Positions 15,323 through 23,109 of a stretch of 29,679 nucleotides of DNA are shown one piece after another (the stretch's first letter is position 1; the number at the start of each line of letters is the position of its first letter). Source of the DNA: Lachnospiraceae bacterium AM93-12TA (GTDB taxonomy: Bacteria; Bacillota; Clostridia; Lachnospirales; Lachnospiraceae); contig JAQERH010000036.1 of NCBI GenBank assembly GCA_027698105.1, forward strand, positions 1-29,679, written 5' to 3'. The position numbers were made by a program, and so were the translations under genes. The notes under the pieces were generated by a model. The model was not told where the DNA came from. It ran no database searches and was given only the letters and a program-made list of their open reading frames with translations.

Positions 15323-15767
15323 GGAGCGTTTTTTTGAGGAGGCGATTGGGGAGTATTCCAAACGCCTTTCCAGATACTGCAAGCTGGAAATCATCCAGGT
15401 GGCAGACGAGAAGACACCAGATCGGGCCAGTGAAGCAGTGGAGAGGCAGATCAAAGATAAGGAGGGAGAACGGATTCTAAGCCATATCAAAGACAGCGCC
15501 TACGTGATTGCCCTGGCAATCGAGGGGAAGATGCTGGATTCAGAGACTCTGGCAGAGAAAATAAGCTCCCTGGGACTCAGGGGGGAAAGCCATATCCAGT
15601 TTGTGATTGGCGGTTCCCTGGGATTGTCAAAGAAGGTAATGGACAGGGCTGATTTTGCCCTCAGCTTTTCTAAGATGACCTTCCCCCACCAGCTGATGCG
15701 GGTGGTGCTGCTGGAGCAGATATACAGAAGCTTTCGCATTATTGAGGGGGCGCCGTATCATAAATGA
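15288..15767 (+). CDS. rlmH: 23S rRNA pseudouridine-1915 N3-methyltransferase RlmH
   Basis: A 159-residue SPOUT methyltransferase that uses SAM to methylate pseudouridine 1915 in helix 69 of 23S rRNA. The opening MKMTVIAVGKIKERFF, the FVIGGSLGLS knot segment (about 104-113) and the closing LLEQIYRSFRIIEGAPYHK are family hallmarks. The start is a GTG at 15288, favoured by AGGAGGG 9 bases upstream; the ATG at 15294 would be 15 bases away. It begins inside the esterase gene and its TGA overlaps the next ATG (ATGA), so this housekeeping gene is embedded in a lipolytic operon. Confidence 0.96.
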   Translation: MKMTVIAVGKIKERFFEEAIGEYSKRLSRYCKLEIIQVADEKTPDRASEAVERQIKDKEGERILSHIKDSAYVIALAIEGKMLDSETLAEKISSLGLRGESHIQFVIGGSLGLSKKVMDRADFALSFSKMTFPHQLMRVVLLEQIYRSFRIIEGAPYHK

Positions 15768-16360
15768 AACGAATGATTTGTTTTGGAGACTCCAATACCT
15801 TCGGATATGACGCTGGTTCCCGTCTGGGAAGACAGCTGGAAGAGAAGGAGAGATGGCCGGAGGTATTTGCAGATGTTACAGGCTGGGACATTGTAAATGA
15901 GGGCATGAATGGACGGGAAATTCCAGAAGGATGGTTTCTGGAGCGGTTTGACAGGATTCTGGAGGAGGACGCTCCGGCAGACATCCTGGCGGTGATGCTG
16001 GGAACCAATGACATTTTAAATTCCTTTCGCCCTGATGCCGGAGAGGCGGGAAAGAAGATGGAGGCGTTTCTCAGACACGCGCTGAGCCATCCGCAGATTG
16101 GCGGAGACGGGAGCCGGATTCTGCTTATCGCTCCTGCTGCGATTGATATAGGGCGATACGGCAGAGAGGAGGAGGTTTTCGACCAGGAGGTAAAGGCTCT
16201 GGGATCGGTTTACAGAAGGATTGCACAGAGACTGGGAGTGCAGTTTGCAGACACGTCCGACTGGGAGATTCCCCTGGCTCACGATGGGGTACACTGGACA
16301 GGAGAGGGGCATCAGATGTTTGCCAGAAAGCTCTCAGAAGAACTGGGACTTGGACGCTAG
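15764..16360 (+). CDS. SGNH/GDSL-family hydrolase
   Basis: A 198-residue esterase of the SGNH type. Block I GDSNTFG (8-14, nucleophile Ser10), block II Gly/Asn in NEGMNGR (45-51), block III GTND (80-83) and block V DGVHW with Asp174 and His177 are all present. No signal peptide is seen, so it acts in the cytoplasm. It starts by ATGA overlap with rlmH. Members deacylate lipids, sugars or thioesters; the substrate here is open. With the HSL-type esterase it forms the second acyl-ester hydrolase in one operon. Confidence 0.92.
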   Translation: MKRMICFGDSNTFGYDAGSRLGRQLEEKERWPEVFADVTGWDIVNEGMNGREIPEGWFLERFDRILEEDAPADILAVMLGTNDILNSFRPDAGEAGKKMEAFLRHALSHPQIGGDGSRILLIAPAAIDIGRYGREEEVFDQEVKALGSVYRRIAQRLGVQFADTSDWEIPLAHDGVHWTGEGHQMFARKLSEELGLGR

Positions 16361-16377
16361 TCAAACAAGGATGCCTG

Positions 16378-16386
16378 TGATATACT
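16378..16386 (+). promoter_or_regulatory. Possible extended -10 promoter before the transglutaminase gene
   Basis: TGA followed by TATACT (16381-16386), matching an extended -10; the -35 region is poor. It lies 47 bases before the ATG. Confidence 0.35.
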
Positions 16387-16432
16387 TCCTGAAAAGGAAA
16401 AGAGAATTAAGAAACAGGGAGGAGAGACGCCA

Positions 16433-17461
16433 ATGGCGCAGGAATATTACTACGGACAGATGAACCGTGAGGAGCAGGAGGCATATCGAAATATGTTTTC
16501 CGGATTTAGTGAAATTGCTCCGGAAATTTCTGTGAGGAGGCTGGAGAACCGGCAGCTTTCCGACGTCTTTTTCAGGCTCCGGCTGGATCATCCGGAGATT
16601 TTTTATGTGGAAAGCTTTCAGTATCGTTTTACAGAGGACTCCCAGTATGTGAGAATGAAGCCGGCCTATATGTTTGAAAAAAAGAAGATAAAGGAGCATC
16701 AGAAGGCTCTGGAGGGCCGGATCAGCCGTTTAATACGGCAGGTTCAGGAAAAGACAAAGGAGGAGTCAGAGCAGTTTATCCACGACTTCATATGTGAAAA
16801 TGTCTCCTATGATAAATTAAAGAAACAGTATTCCCATGAAATTATCGGCCCGCTTCAGCAGGGAGTAGGGGTGTGCGAGGGGATTGCAAAAACAGTGAAA
16901 ATTCTCTGTGACCGTCTGAACATTGAGTGTGTGATTGCAGTCAGTGAAGCCGCTCCGGACAAGGGCGTGAAGTACCGGCATGCCTGGAATCTGGTGAAGC
17001 AGGGAAAAAGCTGGTATCACCTGGATGCCACTTTTGACAACTCTCTGGGAAGATATGGAGCGCCCCGATTTGATTATTTTAACCTGGGAGACAGGGAGAT
17101 ATTTAGGGATCATCAGAAGCTTCTTTATCCCGTTCCAGCCTGTCCGGACAGCGATCATTTTTACTACAGGGAGCAGCGGCTTTCTCTGACAAAGGAAGAG
17201 GATGTGAAAAAGCGTCTGAAAGCAGTGCTCAGGAAAAAACAGCCTTATTTTGTGTTTCACTGGAGGGGCGGAAGACTGAACCGGGAGCTGGTGCGCTTCT
17301 TTTATGAGGAAGCCTGCCAGGCAGCAGGGGAGAAAGGAAAATTTGCAGCGCTTTCTGTGAACGTACCTCAGTCTGTAATTGAGATATCCATCAGAGACAG
17401 GCAGGCGGAGCAGGAGATCCAGGAAGAAGAGGCAAACGAGGGAGAGCTGACAGAAAAATAG
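16433..17461 (+). CDS. Cytoplasmic transglutaminase-like cysteine protease homolog
   Basis: A 342-residue protein with a transglutaminase-core domain (about 105-205). The catalytic triad is readable: Cys148 in GVGVCEGIAK, His183 in YRHAWNLV and Asp198 in YHLDATFDN. Most relatives of this layout are exported, but here neither a signal peptide nor a membrane segment is present, so it should act inside the cell as protease or peptidase. The N-terminal 100 residues are helical and charged; the C-terminal 130 residues contain a LysArg-rich part and end in a Glu-rich tail. GGGAGGAG precedes the ATG. The DUF4272 gene follows after 28 bases, so the two probably form one operon. Confidence 0.85.
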   Translation: MAQEYYYGQMNREEQEAYRNMFSGFSEIAPEISVRRLENRQLSDVFFRLRLDHPEIFYVESFQYRFTEDSQYVRMKPAYMFEKKKIKEHQKALEGRISRLIRQVQEKTKEESEQFIHDFICENVSYDKLKKQYSHEIIGPLQQGVGVCEGIAKTVKILCDRLNIECVIAVSEAAPDKGVKYRHAWNLVKQGKSWYHLDATFDNSLGRYGAPRFDYFNLGDREIFRDHQKLLYPVPACPDSDHFYYREQRLSLTKEEDVKKRLKAVLRKKQPYFVFHWRGGRLNRELVRFFYEEACQAAGEKGKFAALSVNVPQSVIEISIRDRQAEQEIQEEEANEGELTEK

Positions 17462-17489
17462 TGCCGAAAACAGGGCGCAGGAGGATGCT

Positions 17490-18269
17490 ATGAGATTTTT
17501 TATGAAAAAAAAGAGCGCGTCCAGATATGAAGCAGGGGAGCTTTTATTCTGCCGGGAAGCCCTGGGGAGACAGGCGATTGACCGGATCTCCGATTTGATC
17601 AGGCTTCCGGTACAAAGGGAGGAAAATACAGTCCTGTTACGGCAGCAGGGAATAGAGTTTTCCTTTGCCGCTTTTGGCACAGAGGACGAAGGAGAGGCTC
17701 AGGTTTACGCCAGACAGGAGTTAAGCGGCGTACATGGATACCTGCACAGTCTGGATACCGTTTATGGAGATGTGAAACGCCATCTTCTTTATACGATAGG
17801 AAGGTTCAGAAGTGTTGTGCGGGTTCATTATTCCTTTGAACAGAAAAATGAGAGGGCAGACAGGGAGAAAATTCTTCTGGCAGAGAACCTGATCAATGAG
17901 ATTCTTAAGGAACTTCAGGGTATCCGCACGAAGAGGGGCGGAGCATTGGCAGGGCCGGACGGCAGGATCATTCTTGATGAAAGCGGAAACAGCCAGGTGA
18001 AATCTTATCTGCCGCCTCTGGATGAGAGAAAGGACTCAGCGGATCCAGATGGGAAAACCCCAATGAGGGAGGCGCTGGAGCGACGCAGAAAAAGTGTGAT
18101 GCAGCTGAGAAGAAGGCAGATTTACACCCCTCTCGCCCTGCCTGTCATAGAGACGGAAAGAGAGGCAGAAAAAAGAACAAAACGGCAGATCTGCGGAAGA
18201 GCCGCCGCTCTTTTAGCAGTGTCCCTCTATTCAGAATGTCTTCTGGGGGGAAGGAATGAAACCGTCTGA
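17490..18269 (+). CDS. DUF4272 protein, N-terminal piece (frame broken)
   Basis: 259 residues. The segment QVYARQELSGVHGYLHSLD (71-89) and the late stretch IYTPLALPVIETEREAEKR... AALLAVSLYSECLLGG (about 210-255) look like the first two thirds of a DUF4272 (PF14094) protein. The remainder of that family continues in the next frame from 18256. The break falls at a run of six G (18245-18250): reading through five G's would give ...SECLLGEGMKPSEAG... without a stop. Either this is a natural +1 frameshift, a real mutation or a sequencing error, or two coupled genes. AGGAGG at 17479-17484 is 5 bases before the ATG. Function of the family is unknown. Confidence 0.6.
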   Translation: MRFFMKKKSASRYEAGELLFCREALGRQAIDRISDLIRLPVQREENTVLLRQQGIEFSFAAFGTEDEGEAQVYARQELSGVHGYLHSLDTVYGDVKRHLLYTIGRFRSVVRVHYSFEQKNERADREKILLAENLINEILKELQGIRTKRGGALAGPDGRIILDESGNSQVKSYLPPLDERKDSADPDGKTPMREALERRRKSVMQLRRRQIYTPLALPVIETEREAEKRTKRQICGRAAALLAVSLYSECLLGGRNETV

Positions 18270-18759
18270 AGCCGGAGCATTTATCAGGGATACAGTAAAG
18301 CAGTTCCGGGCGGAGGAATTTTTTTCACCGTCTGAAAAAGCCTATCTGAAGAGCAGGCAGCCGGATGAAAACACGCAGATCCAGTTTTCCTGGCAGTATG
18401 AAAACCTGTATGTGATGGAGTGGGCGCTGGGATTATTTGAAACACTGGACTGGCCGGAAAAAATCTGCAGCGTGGGGGACTGTGTGACGAAAATCAGAGA
18501 GTTCCGCTCTCTGGATGAACTGGTGGGCCAGACAAAGCTTCGCCCAAAACGGGAACTTTTAGATGTGGCAGATTTGTATTACCGCCTTCACTGGGCGTGC
18601 CGGGATGCAGCAGTCAATGGATATCCTTTTCCGGAAGCGGTGCTCTTTGAGGCTGCTGCTGAGCGCCGCCGTGGCCTGTTCTGGGCTGCAGGCTGCCGCA
18701 GTGCCGAGGGAGAAAGATTGACAGGAGACGGCTGGGATCAGACAGATGTAACAACTTGA
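18256..18759 (+). CDS. DUF4272 protein, C-terminal piece
   Basis: 167 residues overlapping the previous frame by 14 bases, one frame forward. It carries the family core FSPSEKAYL (24-32) and IQFSWQYENLYVMEWALGLFE (about 42-62), which marks DUF4272. The ATG at 18256 has GGGGGGAAGG immediately upstream, which could allow reinitiation. The final 20 residues are unlike the family and end just 3 bases into the next promoter region. Probably not independent of the preceding frame. Confidence 0.6.
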   Translation: MKPSEAGAFIRDTVKQFRAEEFFSPSEKAYLKSRQPDENTQIQFSWQYENLYVMEWALGLFETLDWPEKICSVGDCVTKIREFRSLDELVGQTKLRPKRELLDVADLYYRLHWACRDAAVNGYPFPEAVLFEAAAERRRGLFWAAGCRSAEGERLTGDGWDQTDVTT

Positions 18760-18782
18760 CAGAAAAATTAAGACAAATTTTA

Positions 18783-18811
18783 TTGTTTTCAGGAATCATT
18801 TATTGTATAAT
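18783..18811 (+). promoter_or_regulatory. Promoter of the osmolyte transporter operon
   Basis: -35 TTGTTT (18783-18788), 17 bases, perfect -10 TATAAT (18806-18811); start expected near 18818. A TTGACA at 18756-18761 with TTTATT at 17 bases could be a second, weaker promoter. The start falls at the 5' edge of the riboswitch. Confidence 0.75.
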
Positions 18812-18821
18812 AGCATACAAT

Positions 18822-18953
18822 CAATGCAGAACGTCGAATGCCGTCAGCCGCGGCAGCGGGAGAACCAATCTTTTGGGGTGAATTGGCAGAGCCTATGCCA
18901 TAGGAAACCTTCTTTTCCGAATCCGTCAGCTAATCTCGCAGACATTGGAAGGA
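18822..18953 (+). ncRNA. ydaO-yuaA (c-di-AMP) riboswitch aptamer
   Basis: The leader shows the conserved blocks of this class in order: GAACCAA ... TTGGGGTGAATT (18862-18884), a variable hairpin with GGCA/TGCC (18885-18899), GGAAACC, and CCGAATCCGTCAGCTAATCT (18917-18936), ending CGCAGACATTGGAAGGA. The 5' AACGTCG region can pair with the closing CAGACATT as the basal helix. ydaO RNAs bind cyclic di-AMP and switch genes off, typically K+ and osmolyte transporters and cell-wall genes. The downstream genes encode an osmolyte importer, which fits. No protein gene is needed to explain the 350-base gap. Confidence 0.92.
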
Positions 18954-19016
18954 TTTGCGTATTGGCAGTACGTGCTGTTTCAGAGCGTTTTAATGCCTAT
19001 TTCAGAAAAACCTTTC

Positions 19017-19048
19017 ACCGCCTGCTTTCCCAGGCGGTTTTGCTTTTC
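19017..19048 (+). terminator. Riboswitch expression-platform terminator
   Basis: An 8-bp GC-rich stem (19017-19024 with 19031-19038), 6-base loop, then TTTTGCTTTT. It stands between the aptamer and the first transporter gene, so it is expected to form when c-di-AMP is bound. Confidence 0.85.
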
Positions 19049-19112
19049 TGTATTGTGTCACTTCAGGCGGGCAAAAGGCCCATGGGAACCGAACATGCAG
19101 GAGGGTGATTCA

Positions 19113-20246
19113 ATGATTGAATTCAAACATGTTTCCAAAACATTTCACGGCAAGAAAATAATTGACAATATCAGCTTTCAGATTCCGGACGGAGAATTTG
19201 TGGTTCTCCTGGGAGAGAGCGGATGCGGAAAAACCACTACGCTTAAGATGATCAATAAGCTGATTCTTCCGTCAGAGGGTACAGTGGAAATTAACGGACG
19301 GGACATCGCCAATATGGATACCATCGCTCTGCGCAGGCGTATGGGCTATGTAATTCAGCAGATCGGCCTGTTTCCCCATATGACAATCAGGGAAAATATC
19401 GAGATTATTGCGAAGATGAAATCCAAGGACAGGGACCGGATGGAGGAGAATGCCATCCGCCTGATGAATATGGTAAATCTGGATCCGGCTACGTTTATGG
19501 ACGCCTATCCGTCGGAGATGTCAGGCGGGCAGCAGCAGAGAGCAGGAGTGGTTCGTGCCTTTATGGCAGAGCCGGAGATCATTCTGATGGATGAGCCGTT
19601 TTCAGCCCTGGATCCGATTACAAGGGCGCAGATTCAGACAGCCCTCATTGATATGCAGACAGCCATGAAGCGGACGATTGTCTTTGTAACCCATGACATG
19701 GATGAGGCTATTAAGCTGGCAGACCGCATCTGCATTATGGAGGAGGGAAAAATTACCCAGTTTGACACTCCGGAGAATATTCTCAAGAATCCGGCTAATG
19801 ACTTTGTCCGCAATTTTATCGGCCCGAAGCGAATCTGGACTTCTCCAGAGTACATAAAGACCAGAGACATCATGATTACTGATCCGGTGTGCTGTCATCC
19901 GAAGATGCCGATTTTCAAGTGTATTGAGACTATGGGACGCAGAAAGGTAGATACGCTGATGCTGACCGATCAGAAGGGACGTCTCTTTGGCGTTCTCTTT
20001 GCAGAATCTCTCATCGGAGTTCACGATATTAAGAAGCCGGCGGAGGACTTTATGTACCGGGAATTTACCTCTGTAGGACCGGACAGCTCCATTGTGGATC
20101 TGCTTACCCTGTTTGATGAACATCATCTTTCAACGCTTCCGGTTGTGAATAACCAGGGCATTATAGAGGGACTGATTACAAGAAGTACACTGATTAACAC
20201 GCTGAGCCGTCAGTTTATTACGGATTCAGGAAAGGAGGAGTCATAA
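19113..20246 (+). CDS. opuCA: Glycine betaine/carnitine/choline ABC transporter ATPase with CBS pair
   Basis: A 377-residue ATP-binding subunit of an osmoprotectant importer of the OpuC/Bus type. Walker A is GESGCGKTT (34-42), the signature is MSGGQQQR near 138-145, and Walker B is ILMDEPFSALD just after. Residues about 253-370 form two CBS domains (DIMITDPV..., then MYREFTSVGPDSS...STLPVVNNQG). In Listeria OpuCA such CBS domains bind c-di-AMP. The ATG at 19113 has AGGAGGG in front; the open frame extends upstream through the terminator and is not coding. It overlaps the next gene by one base. Confidence 0.93.
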   Translation: MIEFKHVSKTFHGKKIIDNISFQIPDGEFVVLLGESGCGKTTTLKMINKLILPSEGTVEINGRDIANMDTIALRRRMGYVIQQIGLFPHMTIRENIEIIAKMKSKDRDRMEENAIRLMNMVNLDPATFMDAYPSEMSGGQQQRAGVVRAFMAEPEIILMDEPFSALDPITRAQIQTALIDMQTAMKRTIVFVTHDMDEAIKLADRICIMEEGKITQFDTPENILKNPANDFVRNFIGPKRIWTSPEYIKTRDIMITDPVCCHPKMPIFKCIETMGRRKVDTLMLTDQKGRLFGVLFAESLIGVHDIKKPAEDFMYREFTSVGPDSSIVDLLTLFDEHHLSTLPVVNNQGIIEGLITRSTLINTLSRQFITDSGKEES

Positions 20247-21835
20247 TGGGAGTAATGGAAAGCATGAAGGAATTATTGAACTATTTTGTCTCCTCCAGGG
20301 AAGAAATTATTTCCCTTCTGGTCGAGCATATTGAGCTGACGGTGCTGGCGCTTCTGACAGCCATTCTTATCGGCGTGCCTCTGGGAATCCTGATTTCCTA
20401 CATCCGGCCGGCCAGCAAGCCGGTGCTGGCTTTTGCCAACATTGTTCAGGCAGTGCCCAGTATGGCGCTGTTAGGTCTGGCCATTCCTGTATTCGGTATT
20501 GGTATGAAACCAGCTATCTTTCTGGTCGTGATTTACTCCCTGCTTCCGATTATCAAGAATACCTATGCAGGACTGATGAATATTAACGAACAGATGCTGG
20601 AGGCGGCAGAAGGAATCGGACTGACTAAAAGCCAGATCCTGTTTAAGGTGAGACTGCCCATGGCGCTTCCGGTTATTATGACTGGTGTCAGAATTTCTGC
20701 CGTTTCTGCAGTAGGACTGATGACTCTGGCTGCTTATGTAGGCGGAGGCGGACTTGGCTATCTTGTATTTTCAGGAATCAGAACGGTCAGCAACGTGATG
20801 ATCCTGGCTGGAGCGATTCCGGCCTGTATTCTGGCTCTCTTAGTAGACCGGGTGTTTGCAGCCATTGAAACCATTGTGACTCCTGTGAGCCTGTTAGAGG
20901 GAAAGAACAAGGACGAAAAGCGCAGACGGAAAAAGAGAGAGATTTACGTCATTGTCACAGCTGTGGCTCTTATGGTTGCCCTTCTTGTTACCAGTCTGTT
21001 TCAGACAAAGAAGACAGCAGATATCAGAATCGCCAGCATGGACTTTACGGAGAACGAGATTTTTGCCTATATGCTTGCAGAATCCATAGAGAGAGAGCTG
21101 GGCCTGGAGGTGGAAACTACTCCGGATCTGGGAGCCGGATCCGTCTGCATGTCTTCGATTCAGAGTAATGAGATAGACGGATATGTGGACTATACAGGAA
21201 CGCTTTATGTGAATATTTTAAAGAATCCTGCCAGCTCTGATGTGGATCAGGTTTACCAGGATTCTGTGAAGGGAATGAAGGAGCAGTTCGGACTGGACGT
21301 CTTAAATTCCCTGAACGTAAATAATACTTATACGCTTTCTACCACAAAAGAGATGGCAGAGAAGTATGGTTTAAAGACGATCAGTGACCTGAAATCTCTG
21401 CCCCAGCCGGTAACGATTTGTTCCACCCTGGCATTTATGAACCGGGAAGACGGACTGCTGGGTGTGGAAAAGAAGTACGGAATCAGCTTTGATAAGAAGG
21501 GCGTAGACGGTTCTGCCCGTTACACAGCCCTGATGAACGAGGAAGGACAGGTAATAGACGCATACTCTACAGACGGTCTGCTGAAAAAATTTGATCTGGC
21601 CGTATTAGAGGACGATGCAGGCGTATTCCCGCCTTACTATGCAGTTCCTGTTTTCCGGGAGGAAATTATGGAGAAATATCCGGAGATCCGCGAGATTACA
21701 GAGCAGCTGGCCTCTGTGCTGTCTACCGATGTGATGGCAGGACTGAACTATCTGGTAGACGAGGAGGGACAGAAGCCTCAGAATGTGGCTCATGAATTCC
21801 TGGAGGAGAATCTGCCGGAGTACGCGAGAAAATAG
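20246..21835 (+). CDS. Osmoprotectant ABC permease fused to substrate-binding protein
   Basis: A 529-residue fusion. Residues 1 to about 215 are the membrane permease of the OpuCB type (several helices, EAAEGIGLTKSQILFKVRLP coupling loop near 119-138). A charged cytoplasmic stretch (KNKDEKRRRKKRE, about 222-234) leads to one more helix (235-253), and residues about 260-529 form the OpuAC/ProX-like binding domain (IRIASMDFTENEIFAYMLAE, GYVDYTGTLY). The binding domain is thus tethered outside the cell. Together with the ATPase this completes an importer, as in BusAA/BusAB of lactococci. AGGAGT lies before the ATG, which shares one base with the ATPase stop. Confidence 0.93.
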   Translation: MGVMESMKELLNYFVSSREEIISLLVEHIELTVLALLTAILIGVPLGILISYIRPASKPVLAFANIVQAVPSMALLGLAIPVFGIGMKPAIFLVVIYSLLPIIKNTYAGLMNINEQMLEAAEGIGLTKSQILFKVRLPMALPVIMTGVRISAVSAVGLMTLAAYVGGGGLGYLVFSGIRTVSNVMILAGAIPACILALLVDRVFAAIETIVTPVSLLEGKNKDEKRRRKKREIYVIVTAVALMVALLVTSLFQTKKTADIRIASMDFTENEIFAYMLAESIERELGLEVETTPDLGAGSVCMSSIQSNEIDGYVDYTGTLYVNILKNPASSDVDQVYQDSVKGMKEQFGLDVLNSLNVNNTYTLSTTKEMAEKYGLKTISDLKSLPQPVTICSTLAFMNREDGLLGVEKKYGISFDKKGVDGSARYTALMNEEGQVIDAYSTDGLLKKFDLAVLEDDAGVFPPYYAVPVFREEIMEKYPEIREITEQLASVLSTDVMAGLNYLVDEEGQKPQNVAHEFLEENLPEYARK

Positions 21836-21860
21836 TGTGAAAAACGTATGATAAAAAGAA

Positions 21861-21909
21861 CAGGGAGAAGCTTTACAGTCTCCGGCAGGAGGTGCAGGGC
21901 TTCTCCCTG
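21861..21909 (+). terminator. Long inverted repeat after the transporter operon
   Basis: Perfect 11-bp repeat (21861-21871 with 21899-21909) with a nested CTCC/GGAG hairpin in the 27-base loop. Only a short T stretch follows, so efficient termination is not certain. Confidence 0.55.
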
Positions 21910-21968
21910 CTTTGCAAAAAGACAGAAAGAGGGCGCAGCGCGCTGAAAAGAAAAGGAGCACAAAAGCG

Positions 21969-22964
21969 ATGAATTACTATTTAGCCCCTATGGAGGGAAT
22001 TACAGGATATATTTACAGAAATGCCTGCAGCAGGCATTTCGGGGGAGTGAAGAAATATTTCACTCCTTTTCTTTCTCCGCATATGAAGAAAGCTATGACA
22101 TCCAGGGAAAAAAATGATATTCTTCCAGAGCATAATGAGGGCCTCTATGTAGTTCCTCAGATTCTGGCTAATGATGGGGAGGCCTTCTGCAGGGCGCTGG
22201 AGACTCTGGAAGATTTGGGATACCGGGAGGTAAATCTGAACCTGGCCTGCCCGTCTGGTACGGTGGTATCTAAGGGAAGGGGAGCCGGTTTTTTAGCAGC
22301 TGACAGAAGAGAAGCCCTGTCACGATTTTTAGATCAGATTTATGACTGTTCTGAAAGAAAGGGGATGCAGATATCGATTAAAACGAGGCTGGGAATGGAA
22401 CAGCCGGAAGAATTTGAAGATCTTCTCAGCCTGTATACCCGATTTCCGGTAAGCGAACTGGTGGTTCATCCCAGAGTACAGAAAGATTTCTATAAAAATA
22501 CGCCTCACCGGAAGGAATTCTGTCTGGCAGAGGAGACAGCAGAAAATAAGGGAAGGGAAAGCAGCTGGCTCTGCTATAACGGAGATATTTTCAGTCCCAT
22601 GGCTGCAGAGGAGCTTTTTCGGGAATTTCCAAAACTCTCCTGCGTGATGCTGGGCCGTGGAATGATTGCCAATCCGGGTCTTGCGAGACAGCTTTCAGAT
22701 GGAGGCAGCAGGATCACGGAGCAGGAGCTGAGAAACTTTCACGACGAGATTCTGGCAGGCTATCAGGAGATCATGTCAGGAGACAGAAATACGCTGTTTA
22801 AGATGAAGGAGCTGTGGAGCTACCAGCTGGCGCTGTTTCCGGACTGTGAAAAACAGGCGAAAAAAATCCGGAAGGCAGGAACTATGGACAGCTATCTGGC
22901 AGCCGTGGATGAATTGTTCGGGACAGGAAAATTCTGTCCGGATCGCTATTTTGAGGGATTTTAG
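21969..22964 (+). CDS. dus: tRNA-dihydrouridine synthase family protein
   Basis: A 331-residue FMN enzyme that reduces uridines in the tRNA D loop with NADPH. The N-terminal APMEGITGYIYRNA (6-19) is the FMN-binding start of the TIM barrel. The catalytic Cys94 is in LNLACPSGTVVSKGRGAGFL (90-109, canonical N-x-G-C-P with Ala in place of Gly93). ISIKTRLG, LVVHPRVQKDFYK and YNGDIFSP follow in the expected order, and GRGMIANPGL (near 249-258) closes the phosphate site. AAGGAG 10 bases upstream selects the ATG at 21969; earlier in-frame codons give a Lys-rich leader with no match. It stands between the transporter and the RsmH-like gene. Confidence 0.92.
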   Translation: MNYYLAPMEGITGYIYRNACSRHFGGVKKYFTPFLSPHMKKAMTSREKNDILPEHNEGLYVVPQILANDGEAFCRALETLEDLGYREVNLNLACPSGTVVSKGRGAGFLAADRREALSRFLDQIYDCSERKGMQISIKTRLGMEQPEEFEDLLSLYTRFPVSELVVHPRVQKDFYKNTPHRKEFCLAEETAENKGRESSWLCYNGDIFSPMAAEELFREFPKLSCVMLGRGMIANPGLARQLSDGGSRITEQELRNFHDEILAGYQEIMSGDRNTLFKMKELWSYQLALFPDCEKQAKKIRKAGTMDSYLAAVDELFGTGKFCPDRYFEGF

Positions 22965-23007
22965 AGGGAAGGCCGGCAGGGCTTTGCAGCTTTTTCATGA
23001 GGAACAT

Positions 23008-23036
23008 TTTACAGAGCCTGTGCAGTACGCTATAAT
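23008..23036 (+). promoter_or_regulatory. Promoter of the RsmH-like gene
   Basis: TTTACA (23008-23013), 17 bases, TATAAT (23031-23036). Start near 23043, about 65 bases before the ATG. Confidence 0.78.
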
Positions 23037-23109
23037 AAATTTGCAGAACATATAAAAAGCACCAGAAAATCAATCTGAAGCATAGAGAAAACACAAGGAG
23101 AACAGAGAG

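Noticed and set aside
18945..19112. N-terminal extension of the ABC ATPase frame
   Set aside because: It runs through the riboswitch 3' end and its terminator; the ATPase family starts at the ATG at 19113.
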